IMG/VR virus record: IMGVR_UViG_3300017741_000064
Coordinates: 1 to 21,893 of that record
Length of the DNA stretch: 21,893 bases
Direction: 5' to 3' (one strand)
DNA from: a virus
Shown here: in pieces, positions 8,349 to 15,511 of the stretch
Numbering within the stretch: position 1 is the first letter of the stretch
How the letters are laid out: every line of letters starts with the position of its first letter
Made by a program: the position numbers and the translations under genes
Notes under the pieces: model-generated
Databases searched by the model: none
What the model was told of the DNA's origin: nothing
The model's input: the letters and a program-made list of their open reading frames with translations, nothing else

Positions 8349-8436
8349 AGTCGGACGGATGGTCGCAAGGACCGAGCCGAGTGCGGACGGACATCGAGAC
8401 GGATTCACACATCACCTAATCAGAAAGGATTCGCCA

Positions 8437-9822
8437 ATGCGAATCGTGACTCTCAACGAGGTCGAAAAGGATCTCCAGAACCTCGCCGATCAGGTCGGCG
8501 AGGAAGGCTTCATCAAGGCAAAGGCTCTCTATCTCGAGAAGGTCGCCGTGACGAAGGAAGACGGTACGCCCCTGTCCGCCGATGACGTCGAAATCGTGCT
8601 CATGCCGAAGGCGGAAGAGGAAGAGGAAGAGAAGGCGGCCGACGACGACGAGAAGGAAGACAAGGCGGAAGACGACGACGACGAGAAGAACGTCGCCCCG
8701 AAGTCGATCCGGATCGAGACTCGCAAGAAGGCAGTCGCAACGGCTGCTCGGATGGCTCGACCTTCGATCGCAAAGCCTCGTCCGTTCTCTCGTCTGAAGA
8801 ACTTCCGAGACGACCACAACGGCGAAGCAGTCGAGAAGGCTCTGCGGTTCGGTCACTGGCTCATGGCGGGACGAGGCATTCGAAAGAGCCTCAACTATTG
8901 CGACCGTCACGGAATCGAAGTCAAGGCGCACACCGAAGGCGTCAACTCCGCCGGTGGCTTCCTGGTCCCGGATGAGTTCGAGACCGAACTGATCTCCCTG
9001 CGAGAGCAGCACGGCGTATTCCGTCGCAATGCTCGAGTCCGTCCGATGGCTAGCGATACCCTTCGCATCCCTCGTCGGTCTGCAACCCTGACCGCTTCCT
9101 TCGTCGGAGAGGCTTCGGCCGCAGCCGAGTCCACGCAGACCTTCGAGCAGGTGACCATGGTCGCCAAGAAGGTCGCCGTGCTCACGACCGTCTCGAACGA
9201 ACTCGCCGAGGATGCCTTCGTCAACCTGGCCGACGACGTCGCAGGAGAAATCGCCTACGCCTTCGCCAAGTTGGAAGACCAGTGCGGATTCATCGGGGAT
9301 GGCACCTCGACCTATGGCGGAATCGTGGGCGTCTCGAGTTCCGTCGGCGCTGCCGGTACGACCGATTCGGATTCCGGAGCGTTCGGTGCCTTGAGCGCTG
9401 CCGACCTCACGTCCTTCATGTCGAAGTTGCCTGCGTACGCCCATACGCCCAGCACCAAGTTCTACATGCACAAGACCGTGTTCCACGCGAACTTCGAAGA
9501 CTTGATGATCTCATCCGGTGGTGCGAACGCGACCGAGATCCGGAACGGTGGCCAGCCCACCATCATGGGATACCCGGTCGAGTTCGTGCAGGTCATGCCG
9601 TCGACCTATACGAACGGACAGGTGGAAGCGCTCTTCGGCGACCTCTCCCTGGCTGCTTCGTTCGGAGATCGTCGGTCGACTACGGTGCAAGTTTCCGATT
9701 CAGCGCTCAACGCGTTCGAGCAGGACGAACTCGCCATCCGTGGTACCGAGCGATTCGACATCAATGTCCACGACGCTGGCGATGGAGACAACGCCGGACC
9801 GATCGTGTCGCTCCTCTCCTGA
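8437..9822 (+). CDS. Major capsid protein, HK97 fold
   Basis: This 461-residue protein has an N-terminal delta/scaffold region (1 to about 165) followed by the HK97-type shell domain. The shell begins near VNSAGGFLVPDEFETEL (169-185) and continues with RNARVRPMASDTLRIPRR, the spine-strand-like VAVLTTVSNELAEDA and the E-loop/P-domain region. The scaffold region holds an extremely acidic stretch (59-84, mostly Glu, Asp and Lys) and then a basic patch. The protease encoded upstream probably removes it. The ATG at 8437 was chosen because AGAAAGGA lies 7 nt upstream; an ATG at 8359 in the same frame has no such site and would add 26 unlikely residues. The 88-nt gap before it holds no gene. A tetraloop hairpin follows the stop, as expected for a very highly expressed gene. 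Confidence 0.94.
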   Translation: MRIVTLNEVEKDLQNLADQVGEEGFIKAKALYLEKVAVTKEDGTPLSADDVEIVLMPKAEEEEEEKAADDDEKEDKAEDDDDEKNVAPKSIRIETRKKAVATAARMARPSIAKPRPFSRLKNFRDDHNGEAVEKALRFGHWLMAGRGIRKSLNYCDRHGIEVKAHTEGVNSAGGFLVPDEFETELISLREQHGVFRRNARVRPMASDTLRIPRRSATLTASFVGEASAAAESTQTFEQVTMVAKKVAVLTTVSNELAEDAFVNLADDVAGEIAYAFAKLEDQCGFIGDGTSTYGGIVGVSSSVGAAGTTDSDSGAFGALSAADLTSFMSKLPAYAHTPSTKFYMHKTVFHANFEDLMISSGGANATEIRNGGQPTIMGYPVEFVQVMPSTYTNGQVEALFGDLSLAASFGDRRSTTVQVSDSALNAFEQDELAIRGTERFDINVHDAGDGDNAGPIVSLLS

Positions 9823-9834
9823 CCCTTTGAACGA

Positions 9835-9866
9835 GTGGGGAGATCGGCTTCGGTCGGTCTCCCCGC
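9835..9866 (+). promoter_or_regulatory. Stem-loop with C(UUCG)G tetraloop after the capsid gene
   Basis: The left arm (9835-9848) and right arm (9853-9866) can pair over 14 bp with a few G-U wobbles, closed by C9848-G9853 around the loop TTCG at 9849-9852. UUCG is one of the most stable RNA tetraloops. The hairpin starts 12 nt after the capsid stop and ends just before the GAAAGAA ribosome site of the next gene. No T-run follows, so it is more likely an mRNA stabiliser, processing site or partial attenuator than a full intrinsic terminator. Confidence 0.75.
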
Positions 9867-9884
9867 ATTCGAAAGAACCCACAC

Positions 9885-10361
9885 ATGATTCATGCACAGA
9901 ATACGAAGATCGTTTCCCTCTTTCAGCCGGATGCGTACGCAGCCGACACAGCGCATGCCGTCGAGATCGATACCCTCGGCTTCGACTACTGCACCGTGAT
10001 CGTCTCCATGGGACTGAACGACGTGCAGGGACCGCTCGTCCTTTGTAGCCTGACCGAGGGCGACGCTTCCGGCTCGGTTACGGATGCCATCGCAGAGGCA
10101 ACGATCGCCAACGCTGCCTGCGTTGACGTCGAAGGCTCGGCAACTGCTCTCGCAAACATGGACGACGGCGACGCCCTGGTCTACCACGTCAACTGCGTAG
10201 GTCGCAAGCGGTTTCTCCGCCTCAACGCAACGCTTGCGGCATCGGCTGCGTCGACCTGCTCGGCGATCGCCATCATGTCGCGGAAGGGCGAAGCGGCTGG
10301 GAAGTTGAACGCCGACTTCGTGACTCCGTTGACCGGACTTGCGAAGGCGATCGTCATCTGA
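9885..10361 (+). CDS. Putative capsid decoration protein A
   Basis: This 158-residue protein follows the capsid gene, the usual place for head decoration proteins. It contains IDTLGFDYCTVIVSMG (about 27-42), LTEGDASGS, CVDVEGS, and near the C-terminal half VGRKRFLRLNATLA. The same order of motifs occurs in the gene at 10430, so the two are paralogues. The composition (Ala, Val, Asp, Gly, Thr, no catalytic motif) fits a beta-rich virion protein. GAAAGAA lies about 7 nt before the ATG. The pattern of a central RKR-F/Y-hydrophobic strand is familiar from small unannotated proteins after capsid genes, but I know no experimentally studied member, so the decoration role rests on position and composition. 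Confidence 0.65.
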   Translation: MIHAQNTKIVSLFQPDAYAADTAHAVEIDTLGFDYCTVIVSMGLNDVQGPLVLCSLTEGDASGSVTDAIAEATIANAACVDVEGSATALANMDDGDALVYHVNCVGRKRFLRLNATLAASAASTCSAIAIMSRKGEAAGKLNADFVTPLTGLAKAIVI

Positions 10362-10377
10362 CCGAACTTTCCTTTCG

Positions 10378-10409
10378 GAGGAGTCGTCGTCGAAAGGCGG
10401 CGGCTCCTC
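10378..10409 (+). promoter_or_regulatory. 14-bp stem-loop with GAAA tetraloop between decoration-like genes
   Basis: Arms 10378-10391 (GAGGAGTCGTCGTC) and 10396-10409 (GGCGGCGGCTCCTC) pair without mismatch over 14 bp, using three G-U pairs, around the GNRA loop GAAA at 10392-10395. It lies 16 nt after the stop of decoration gene A and 20 nt before the start of gene B. Only ATCCTT follows, not a T-run. It mirrors the hairpin after the capsid gene, which suggests a shared role in mRNA stability, processing or graded expression. Confidence 0.8.
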
Positions 10410-10429
10410 ATCCTTCGAGGCAGGACCAC

Positions 10430-10888
10430 ATGCGGCATTCTCAAACGCTCAAGTTTCAGCAGGTACTCGATCCGGTTCCCGGCGCTGCCGATCAAAGTTG
10501 CGAACCGATCGATACGAGAGGCTTTCAAACTCTCGCGATCATCGTCGGCAACAACAACGCCGACGCCATGTCGGACTTTCGGCTCACCGAGTCGGACAGC
10601 GTAAGCGGTTTCACAAATATCCCCGGCACCGTATACGGCACGGATGCGGTCGACGTCGAGGGGAACTCCTGCCCGCTCGCAACGACTGGCGACGACGACC
10701 ATCTCTTCGTGTTTCTGGTCGACCTGGTAGACCGCAAGCGATTCATTCGCCCGGAAATTACAACCGAAGGAACCGGCGATCGGACGTACTGCCTCGCAAT
10801 CGGATTCGAACCGGGCGAGCCTTCCCTCCTCACCAACGATTCGATGGCGATGTCCGCAGCCGATATCGGTCATGTCGTCATCGTCTGA
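10430..10888 (+). CDS. Putative capsid decoration protein B (paralogue of A)
   Basis: This 152-residue protein shares a motif order with the product of 9885-10361: IDTRGFQTLAIIVGNNN, a segment FRLTESDSVSGF, AVDVEGNSC, a strand DDHLFVFLVDLVDRKRFIRPEI, then a hydrophobic end. The resemblance is clear by eye around DVEG and RKRF-I/L-R, but overall identity appears low, so the duplication is old or the copies have diverged under different roles. GAGG and AGGA lie 9 and 4 nt before the ATG. No enzyme motif is seen. Position directly after the capsid cluster and before the connector supports a virion head role. Confidence 0.65.
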   Translation: MRHSQTLKFQQVLDPVPGAADQSCEPIDTRGFQTLAIIVGNNNADAMSDFRLTESDSVSGFTNIPGTVYGTDAVDVEGNSCPLATTGDDDHLFVFLVDLVDRKRFIRPEITTEGTGDRTYCLAIGFEPGEPSLLTNDSMAMSAADIGHVVIV

Positions 10889-10900
10889 CCGGAGTTCGAT

Positions 10901-11770
10901 ATGGCGGTCGGCACCTACGCCCTGACATCTCTGGCGAACCTCAAGGCATGGATCGGCATCACTGCGGATACGCATAACGCCGTCCTGGAATCTTCGATCG
11001 ATCGTTCGACGTCGATCATCGAATCGTATTGCGACCGTCTGCTGAAAACTCGCACGCACTATGAGTGGGTCATGCCTCGAGGTTCGCAGTCCTTCGTCGT
11101 CGACAATCCTCCGGTGACTTCGATCGAGACGGTCGCATTCGGTCGTCAGGATTCGTTCACCGTTACGAGTGACACGGCATCGACGGACGTTCTTGCGACG
11201 GTCAACTTCGACGGAGAGAGGCTCCGCCTGTATAAGGTCAACGCCTCCGGCTCGAAGACTCACGACACTCTCACGGCATCGTCGTACCCGACGACTTCGC
11301 AACTGGTCACGCAGATCAATTCCGGCGTGTCCGGATGGTCTGCCACCCTGGTCGAGAACGCCTACACGAAAAGCCTGTATCGATTCGGAGGAAGGGGAGT
11401 CAAGGACGCACCCTGTCACGTTCGGTTCCCTCGAGACAATGTCTCCGAATACGAAGTCGAATTCGATCGAGGACAAGTCCACCTCACGGTCGACCGCTTC
11501 CCCGGTATCCGTTCGGACGATGCCTCGCCGAACCGATTCCCTCGCGGATTCTTCCCTGTCTTCGTCGAGTACACGAGTGGATACGAGACGGTTCCTCCCG
11601 ACCTCGAGCAGGTCGCGGTGGAGATTGCTGCGGAACTCTATCGAGAACGACTGTCCGACCGGACCATGGCGTCGGAGTCTCTCGGCGACTACAACTACAG
11701 TCGCGCAAACGTCGCGGATCTCGTCGCGTCGAGGGCGGCGAAGTTGGATGCGTACCGGAGGATTCGGTGA
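10901..11770 (+). CDS. Head-tail connector (adaptor), gp6-like, with insertion
   Basis: This 289-residue adaptor is expected to form the ring under the portal. The N-terminal helical part (TSLANLKAWIGI, LESSIDRSTSIIESYCDRLL) and the C-terminal part (VPPDLEQVAVEIAAELY, then a basic tail) match the helical core of HK97 gp6/SPP1 gp15-type adaptors. Between them is a beta-rich insertion of about 110 residues (about 75-185), with LTASSYPTTSQLVTQINSG and GWSATL, a module seen in enlarged phage connectors. Standard members are near 100-110 residues, so this is an expanded form. GGAG lies 6 nt before the ATG. Its stop overlaps the next GTG start (GTGA). Confidence 0.85.
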   Translation: MAVGTYALTSLANLKAWIGITADTHNAVLESSIDRSTSIIESYCDRLLKTRTHYEWVMPRGSQSFVVDNPPVTSIETVAFGRQDSFTVTSDTASTDVLATVNFDGERLRLYKVNASGSKTHDTLTASSYPTTSQLVTQINSGVSGWSATLVENAYTKSLYRFGGRGVKDAPCHVRFPRDNVSEYEVEFDRGQVHLTVDRFPGIRSDDASPNRFPRGFFPVFVEYTSGYETVPPDLEQVAVEIAAELYRERLSDRTMASESLGDYNYSRANVADLVASRAAKLDAYRRIR

Positions 11771-12117
11771 GTATTGCAAGTATGATCGCCAACCACGGGC
11801 AGACGATCTCGATACAGACGAAGGGATCCGGCTCGACCGACTCTTCGGGAGGCATCATCGAAGCATGGTCGAGCGCTACGAACTCGACAGCGTTCGTGCA
11901 GGTCCGAGCAGGAGGAGAGGCAATCGAAGGCGGCGGCGAAAGGTACGCCCCGACGGCGACGATCTATATCGAGGGCGTTTCGTCGATCGGCATCAAGGAC
12001 CGGATCGCATACGACTCTCGAACCTGGAGCGTCTCCAGCGTTCGAACTCCGGACGAGAGATCGACCGGCGACTCTCTGGCGTACACGATCGTCGAAGCGA
12101 CGGAGGTTTTCGGATGA
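11767..12117 (+). CDS. Head closure / head-tail joining protein
   Basis: This 116-residue protein begins at a GTG overlapping the connector stop. It reads as a small beta-barrel protein: ISIQTKGSGSTDSSGGIIEAW, TAFVQVRAGGEA, ATIYIEGVSSIGIKDRIAY, TWSVSSVRTPDE, SLAYTIVEATEV. This strand order, with the central GIKDRI...W.V pattern, fits the SPP1 gp16 / HK97 gp-type joining proteins that close the head after packaging. An internal ATG 15 nt downstream is an alternative start. It is coupled by ATGA overlap to the following gene. No unusual feature is visible. Confidence 0.75.
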   Translation: MSIASMIANHGQTISIQTKGSGSTDSSGGIIEAWSSATNSTAFVQVRAGGEAIEGGGERYAPTATIYIEGVSSIGIKDRIAYDSRTWSVSSVRTPDERSTGDSLAYTIVEATEVFG

Positions 12118-12584
12118 GTCAGAAGAAGAACACGATCGAGTTCGACGCTCGGCACAACCTCGACGCCAAGAAACTCACGGCAATCCTCGAGCAGGAGGTC
12201 GCCAAGATTCTCAACACGTCGGCGGAGGCTATGGTCGGAGCATCGACCGGCACGAAGTCGATCGGCATCTCTTCAGTCTTCAAGAAGAAGTCGCCCCCGG
12301 CGTCACGCCCTGGTCAACCTCCCGGAGTCCGAACGGGAACTCTCCGGAGATCGTTTCGAACTCGAGCAGCGAAGAAGCAGGGGCGGACGTTCCGAGTCGC
12401 TGCGGGAACGAATGTGGTCTATGCGAGGGTGCTGGAGTTCGGAAGCGAAGACCTCACGATCTCTCGCCGACCATTCATGAAGAAGGGAATCGCCTCGGCG
12501 ACTCCGTTCATCCGCAAACTCACGAAGACCCTCGGTCCGAAGGTCCGGGCGAGGATTGCGGCAGAGATCGGAGAACCTAAGTGA
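12114..12584 (+). CDS. Tail completion / neck protein, HK97 gp10-like
   Basis: This 156-residue basic protein starts at the ATGA overlap with the head closure gene. It has a helical N-terminus (DAKKLTAILEQEVAKILN), a Pro/Gly-rich segment (RPGQPPGVRTGTLRRSF), and the typical GTNVVYARVLEFGS...SRRPFMKKGI region (about residues 99-130), which is the family signature of HK97 gp10 and related neck proteins. The C-terminal helix is Lys/Arg-rich. It acts at the junction of connector and tail tube. Next gene overlaps by GTGA. Order (connector, closure, gp10, terminator, tube) is exactly that of many siphophages. Confidence 0.85.
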   Translation: MSQKKNTIEFDARHNLDAKKLTAILEQEVAKILNTSAEAMVGASTGTKSIGISSVFKKKSPPASRPGQPPGVRTGTLRRSFRTRAAKKQGRTFRVAAGTNVVYARVLEFGSEDLTISRRPFMKKGIASATPFIRKLTKTLGPKVRARIAAEIGEPK

Positions 12585-13012
12585 GCGTTCGCATGCTCCG
12601 AGCCTTCTACGCTCGCCTGGTCGCAACGACCGACGGCGGTTCATCGAACCCGGTGAAAGACGCCGTCGGCTCTCGGATCCATGCTCTCGAGGCTCCTGCG
12701 TCGTCGGCTCTTCCCCTGATCGTTTTCGATATCGCGTCGACAAGCACCGAAGGATTTTTCGACGGGAATCAGAGAACCGAGGCAACCTTCGACGTGACGA
12801 TCTTTGCGAAGACTGAAGCGGGCATCGACTCGGTCGGTGTGATCGAGGAGAAGGTCTTCGAACTGCTGCACGATCAGAACCTCGTCGCAACCGGAGACCT
12901 CGACCGAGCATACGTTCGATGCGTATCTCGAGGCGTACCGCAGATCGAAGGCGAGTTCCTTCGAGTTGATTCCACTTTCCTAGTCGAGGGGAACGACTCC
13001 TCGACCATCTGA
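12581..13012 (+). CDS. Tail terminator-like protein
   Basis: This 143-residue protein occupies the tail-terminator slot between gp10-like and tail-tube genes. It has an N-terminal helix (MLRAFYARLVATTD), LPLIVFDIASTST, a strand TEATFDVTIFAKTEAG, a long helix (SVGVIEEKVFELLHDQNL) and C-terminal strands ending in an acidic loop, an alpha/beta arrangement like that of lambda gpU/SPP1 gp17 and DUF3168 proteins. The GTG at 12581 overlaps the preceding stop; an ATG at 12593 is the alternative. Its task would be to cap the tail tube when it reaches the length set by the tape measure. Assignment relies largely on gene order plus fold style. Confidence 0.7.
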   Translation: MSVRMLRAFYARLVATTDGGSSNPVKDAVGSRIHALEAPASSALPLIVFDIASTSTEGFFDGNQRTEATFDVTIFAKTEAGIDSVGVIEEKVFELLHDQNLVATGDLDRAYVRCVSRGVPQIEGEFLRVDSTFLVEGNDSSTI

Positions 13013-13025
13013 CTGGAGACCGACC

Positions 13026-13448
13026 GTGACCATGCTCATAGGATCCGACGGATCCGCTACCTTCCCCGATGGCTACGCCGCCAAGTTGAACACGTTTTCG
13101 ACGACTCTCACTCGCACGACGCAGGTCGTCACCGGCTTCGGAGATACCGGACAGAGGCGGCGAGCCTCCGGAGTTCTCGACATCACCGGATCCGCCGGCG
13201 GTACTCCGATCAAGGACGAGGCGAACGCTTCCCCTCTCGGTATCACCGGAGAAGGCGTATCCGGAACTGGAGCCGAGACCGTCGCGATCGTTCTGAAGTT
13301 CGCAGGCACCGCGGACTGTACGCTCGGGTTCAGCGCAGTCGTGAACTCCGTTGCGTTGGCAGTCACGCAGGACGGCGCGCAGACGGTGACATTCAACTTC
13401 GAGATGGACGACGCGAACGGTCCGGATGTCGCGTGGGATGAATCGTGA
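13026..13448 (+). CDS. Major tail (tube) protein
   Basis: This 140-residue protein is the probable tail tube subunit. It is beta-rich: SDGSATFPDGYAAKLNTFST, then TTQVVTGFGDTGQRRRASG, VLDITGSAGG, VAIVLKFAGTADCTLGFSAV, TVTFNFEMDDANG. The alternating pattern with a central Thr/Gly-rich loop fits tube proteins of small siphophages. The GTG at 13026 is preferred because GGAG sits 7 nt upstream; the ATG two codons later would be too far. It lies between the terminator and the tail chaperones, the expected site. Its stop overlaps the next GTG. Confidence 0.78.
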   Translation: MTMLIGSDGSATFPDGYAAKLNTFSTTLTRTTQVVTGFGDTGQRRRASGVLDITGSAGGTPIKDEANASPLGITGEGVSGTGAETVAIVLKFAGTADCTLGFSAVVNSVALAVTQDGAQTVTFNFEMDDANGPDVAWDES

Positions 13449-13702
13449 TCGCAACTCCGCAAAGCCTCGCAGCGAACGGGATCATCTCTCCGACTCGTAG
13501 GATCTGGCGTGTTCGACTTGTCTTCCTCGACGGATCGGAGCGGGTCGTTTGCGTCTCCCCTGGTCGGCTCGACGAGGAGGAAGCAGTCGCCCGTGCGAAG
13601 CGTCACGCCGGTGTCTTCGACTCCTCGATCCTTGACAGGGTCGAGGCGTCGGCGGTACACCGGGAACTCCAGTCGACGCCCTTCGGCGTTGTCCAGAAAT
13701 AG
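13445..13702 (+). CDS. Small protein between tail tube and chaperones, unknown
   Basis: This 85-residue protein starts at a GTG overlapping the tube gene stop (GTGA). It contains TRRIWRVRLVFLDGSERVV (a beta hairpin-like stretch), RLDEEEAVARAKRHAG and a C-terminal ELQSTPFGVVQK. No family is recognised. Codon use resembles its neighbours and the gene is coupled on the left and followed by a good ribosome site for the chaperone (GGAGAG starting on its stop codon), which supports that it is real. It could be a small tail-assembly accessory. Confidence in function is nil. Confidence 0.6.
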   Translation: MIATPQSLAANGIISPTRRIWRVRLVFLDGSERVVCVSPGRLDEEEAVARAKRHAGVFDSSILDRVEASAVHRELQSTPFGVVQK

Positions 13703-13712
13703 GAGAGCAACC

Positions 13713-14108
13713 GTGACGCCATACGTCTACGAGGGTCCGTCGGGGAGAGTCTCGATCCCCCGCCTCACCGTGAATCAGATCATCGAACTACAGGCGATCC
13801 ACTGGAAGTCCGAGAGGGCGTCTCTCGTCGCAGACATGGAGGAAGCAGGGATCGAACCCTCCGAACGGCTGGAACGCCTGAGAGAGGCTCGACAGGCCGC
13901 CGAGAGCATCATGGCGTTGATGCGTCTTCCCTTCTCGATTCGGTGGTGCAGAACGATCGTCGGACTCGCAATCGAAGGCGGCGAGGCACTGGTCGAGTCC
14001 ATGAATCCGGAAGAGGCATCGCGGGCGGCTCTCTGGTCTCTCGGGTACGACCTCGACGATCTGACGCCGAAGACCGGATCCGATCGGGGAGCCGAGGGAA
14101 ACGGATAG
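13713..14108 (+). CDS. Tail assembly chaperone, gpG-like (upstream product)
   Basis: This 131-residue, mostly helical acidic protein sits directly before the tape measure. It shows IPRLTVNQIIELQAIHW, ERASLVADMEEAGIEPSERL, SIMALMRLPFSIRWCRTIVG and a C-terminal EEASRAALWSLGYDLDDL, fitting gpG-type chaperones that coat the tape measure during tail assembly. The GTG at 13713 has GGAGAG 5 nt upstream. The codons just before its TAG stop (14106-14108) contain a canonical -1 slippery heptamer, so a fraction of ribosomes should make a longer gpGT-type protein of about 201 residues. Confidence 0.85.
   Translation: MTPYVYEGPSGRVSIPRLTVNQIIELQAIHWKSERASLVADMEEAGIEPSERLERLREARQAAESIMALMRLPFSIRWCRTIVGLAIEGGEALVESMNPEEASRAALWSLGYDLDDLTPKTGSDRGAEGNG
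14096..14102 (+). promoter_or_regulatory. -1 programmed ribosomal frameshift site GGGAAAC
   Basis: In the chaperone frame the bases read G-GGA-AAC, exactly the X-XXY-YYZ phase needed for tandem slippage to GGG-AAA. The heptamer lies two codons before the TAG stop, and the -1 frame opens into a 71-codon continuation. A possible stimulatory stem is formed by GCCGA (14108-14112) and TCGGC (14135-14139). The same arrangement, with a related heptamer GGGAAAG, is classical for lambda gpG/gpGT. Confidence 0.88.
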
Positions 14109-14317
14109 CCGAGGGGCGGGACTGGCACGGAGAGTCGGCACATATTGCTCACGCTCTCCCCGGTCTCGGGAATCCTCTCGATCTCCCGGTCGACGACTTC
14201 GACGAATTCGGGAGGCAAGTGATCGAGCATTATCGAAGGCAGTCCGGAACGTCCGCCGCTAGTTCGTCGGGTCACGACCACCGCTCATTCGTCGAGTCTC
14301 AAATGAGGAATTTGTGA
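14102..14317 (+). CDS. Tail assembly chaperone, gpT-like frameshift extension
   Basis: This -1 frame segment has no convincing independent start. It continues the chaperone through the slippery site. The added 71 residues begin RIAEGRDWHGESAHIAHALP and continue with NPLDLPVDDFDEFGRQVIEHYRR, protein-like in contrast to the Arg/Ser-rich reading of the same frame upstream of the slip site. The end is Ser/His-rich. In lambda the T part of gpGT recruits tail tube protein to the tape measure complex; the same is inferred here. Its TGA (14315-14317) touches the ATG of the tape measure with no spacing. Confidence 0.82.
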   Translation, partial: RIAEGRDWHGESAHIAHALPGLGNPLDLPVDDFDEFGRQVIEHYRRQSGTSAASSSGHDHRSFVESQMRNL

Positions 14318-15511
14318 ATGGCAGATTTCAACCTCGAAGTGGAGATGACCGCGAGGACGGAGGAACTCGATGCGGCGTTCAAGAAAGCGCAAGCCGGAGC
14401 GGACAAAACGTCGAAGGGACTGGACAAAGCCGGAACGTCTGGAAAGTCAGGACTCGGGAAGATCGCCGTCGCAGGCGCTGCCGTCATCGCAAGTATCGGC
14501 GCCCTGGAAATCGGTGTCGGTCTGGCCGGTGCTGCGATGTCCCTTTTCTCTGGCGACTCTGAGAAGGTCCGAGCCTCCCTCGAAGGTCTTCCGATCGTCG
14601 GCGGTCTCATCTCGAAGTTCTATCAGTTCGGCGAAGCGTTGGAATACGCATCGCAGGAGGCTCGAGACCAGCGAGAGTCCCTCGTCCTCCTGGAAAACGC
14701 GGCAAAGGATCTATCCACTGCGATGGGAATTCTGAGCGAGCAGATCGCCGACCTGGAAACGCTCGGCAAGTTAGACGGAAAGGGAGAACTCGAGATCGCC
14801 GTCGAGGTCTACGCCAAGAAAAGCGAACTCATCCGCAAGGAAAGAAAAGAACGAATCGAGGCAATCGAGGCGGACTACCTTGCAAGACGAACTGCCATCG
14901 AGGAGCAGAATCTAGGATCAGAACGGGAACTCGAACTCTTCGGAGAACTGCGAGACGCTCGGTACGCGGAACGAAACGAAGCAACCGCGGCGATGGAACG
15001 CGACCTAGAGATCCTAGAAAAGCAACTGACCGCAACGAAGGAGGCGCACGACGAGGCGGAGGAGTTGAAACTACAGGCAATCGAAGCAGCAGCCGACGCG
15101 CAGGAGGTAGCAGACCGAGAAGCCTTCAAGCAGCAGATGGAAGACGAGGCGTTGCGGCTCGCTGCACAGATGAGCGGAATAGCAAAGGCGGAGCAGGCAA
15201 GAAAAGAAGCAGCGAAGAAGGTTGCCGAAGAGGAGAAGGCAAGGCAGGAAGAACTCGCAGCAGCCGAAGCAGCAGCCGCCGAAAAAATGGCAGAGATCGA
15301 AAAGAAGATCAAGGAGGAAACCGCGTCCGCAGAGTCATCGGTGCAAGGCATGACCGGATCCTTCGGAACCGCTGGCGGATCATTTACGACCGGCGTGAAA
15401 GCGCAACTCGATAATTCTAAGATCCTCAACAAGTTGAGCGAGGAATCGCGGGACTTCCTTGCGACGATCGTGCAGAACACCGCAGCACTAGGGAGGATCG
15501 GTTTTGCCTGA
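14318..15511 (+). CDS. Tape measure protein (short)
   Basis: This 397-residue protein follows the chaperones, the defining position of the tape measure. The N-terminus (1-45) is helical and charged. A hydrophobic Gly/Ala segment (about 47-82, KIAVAGAAVIASIGALEIGV) could insert in the host membrane at injection. Residues about 95-345 are long Glu/Lys/Ala-rich coiled coil (for example ERKERIEAIEADYLARR, KKVAEEEKARQEELAAAEA). The C-terminus (FLATIVQNTAALGRIGFA) is typical of the family. GAGG is 9 nt before the ATG. Using about 0.15 nm per residue, the tail would be near 60 nm, short for a siphophage. It overlaps the next gene by 8 nt. Confidence 0.87.
   Translation: MADFNLEVEMTARTEELDAAFKKAQAGADKTSKGLDKAGTSGKSGLGKIAVAGAAVIASIGALEIGVGLAGAAMSLFSGDSEKVRASLEGLPIVGGLISKFYQFGEALEYASQEARDQRESLVLLENAAKDLSTAMGILSEQIADLETLGKLDGKGELEIAVEVYAKKSELIRKERKERIEAIEADYLARRTAIEEQNLGSERELELFGELRDARYAERNEATAAMERDLEILEKQLTATKEAHDEAEELKLQAIEAAADAQEVADREAFKQQMEDEALRLAAQMSGIAKAEQARKEAAKKVAEEEKARQEELAAAEAAAAEKMAEIEKKIKEETASAESSVQGMTGSFGTAGGSFTTGVKAQLDNSKILNKLSEESRDFLATIVQNTAALGRIGFA

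Noticed and set aside
8359-8436. Upstream ATG extension of the capsid protein
   Set aside because: The AGAAAGGA site 7 nt before 8437 decides the later start; the extension is not capsid-like.
9835-10409. Hairpins as intrinsic transcription terminators
   Set aside because: Neither stem is followed by a T-run, and essential head-tail genes lie directly downstream; a partial attenuator or stability role fits better.
10181-11779. Very long minus-strand open frame opposite decoration and connector genes
   Set aside because: It is Arg/Asp/Val-rich in the way produced by reading TCG/CTC/GTC-rich genes backwards, crosses gene borders and has no ribosome site or recognisable motif.
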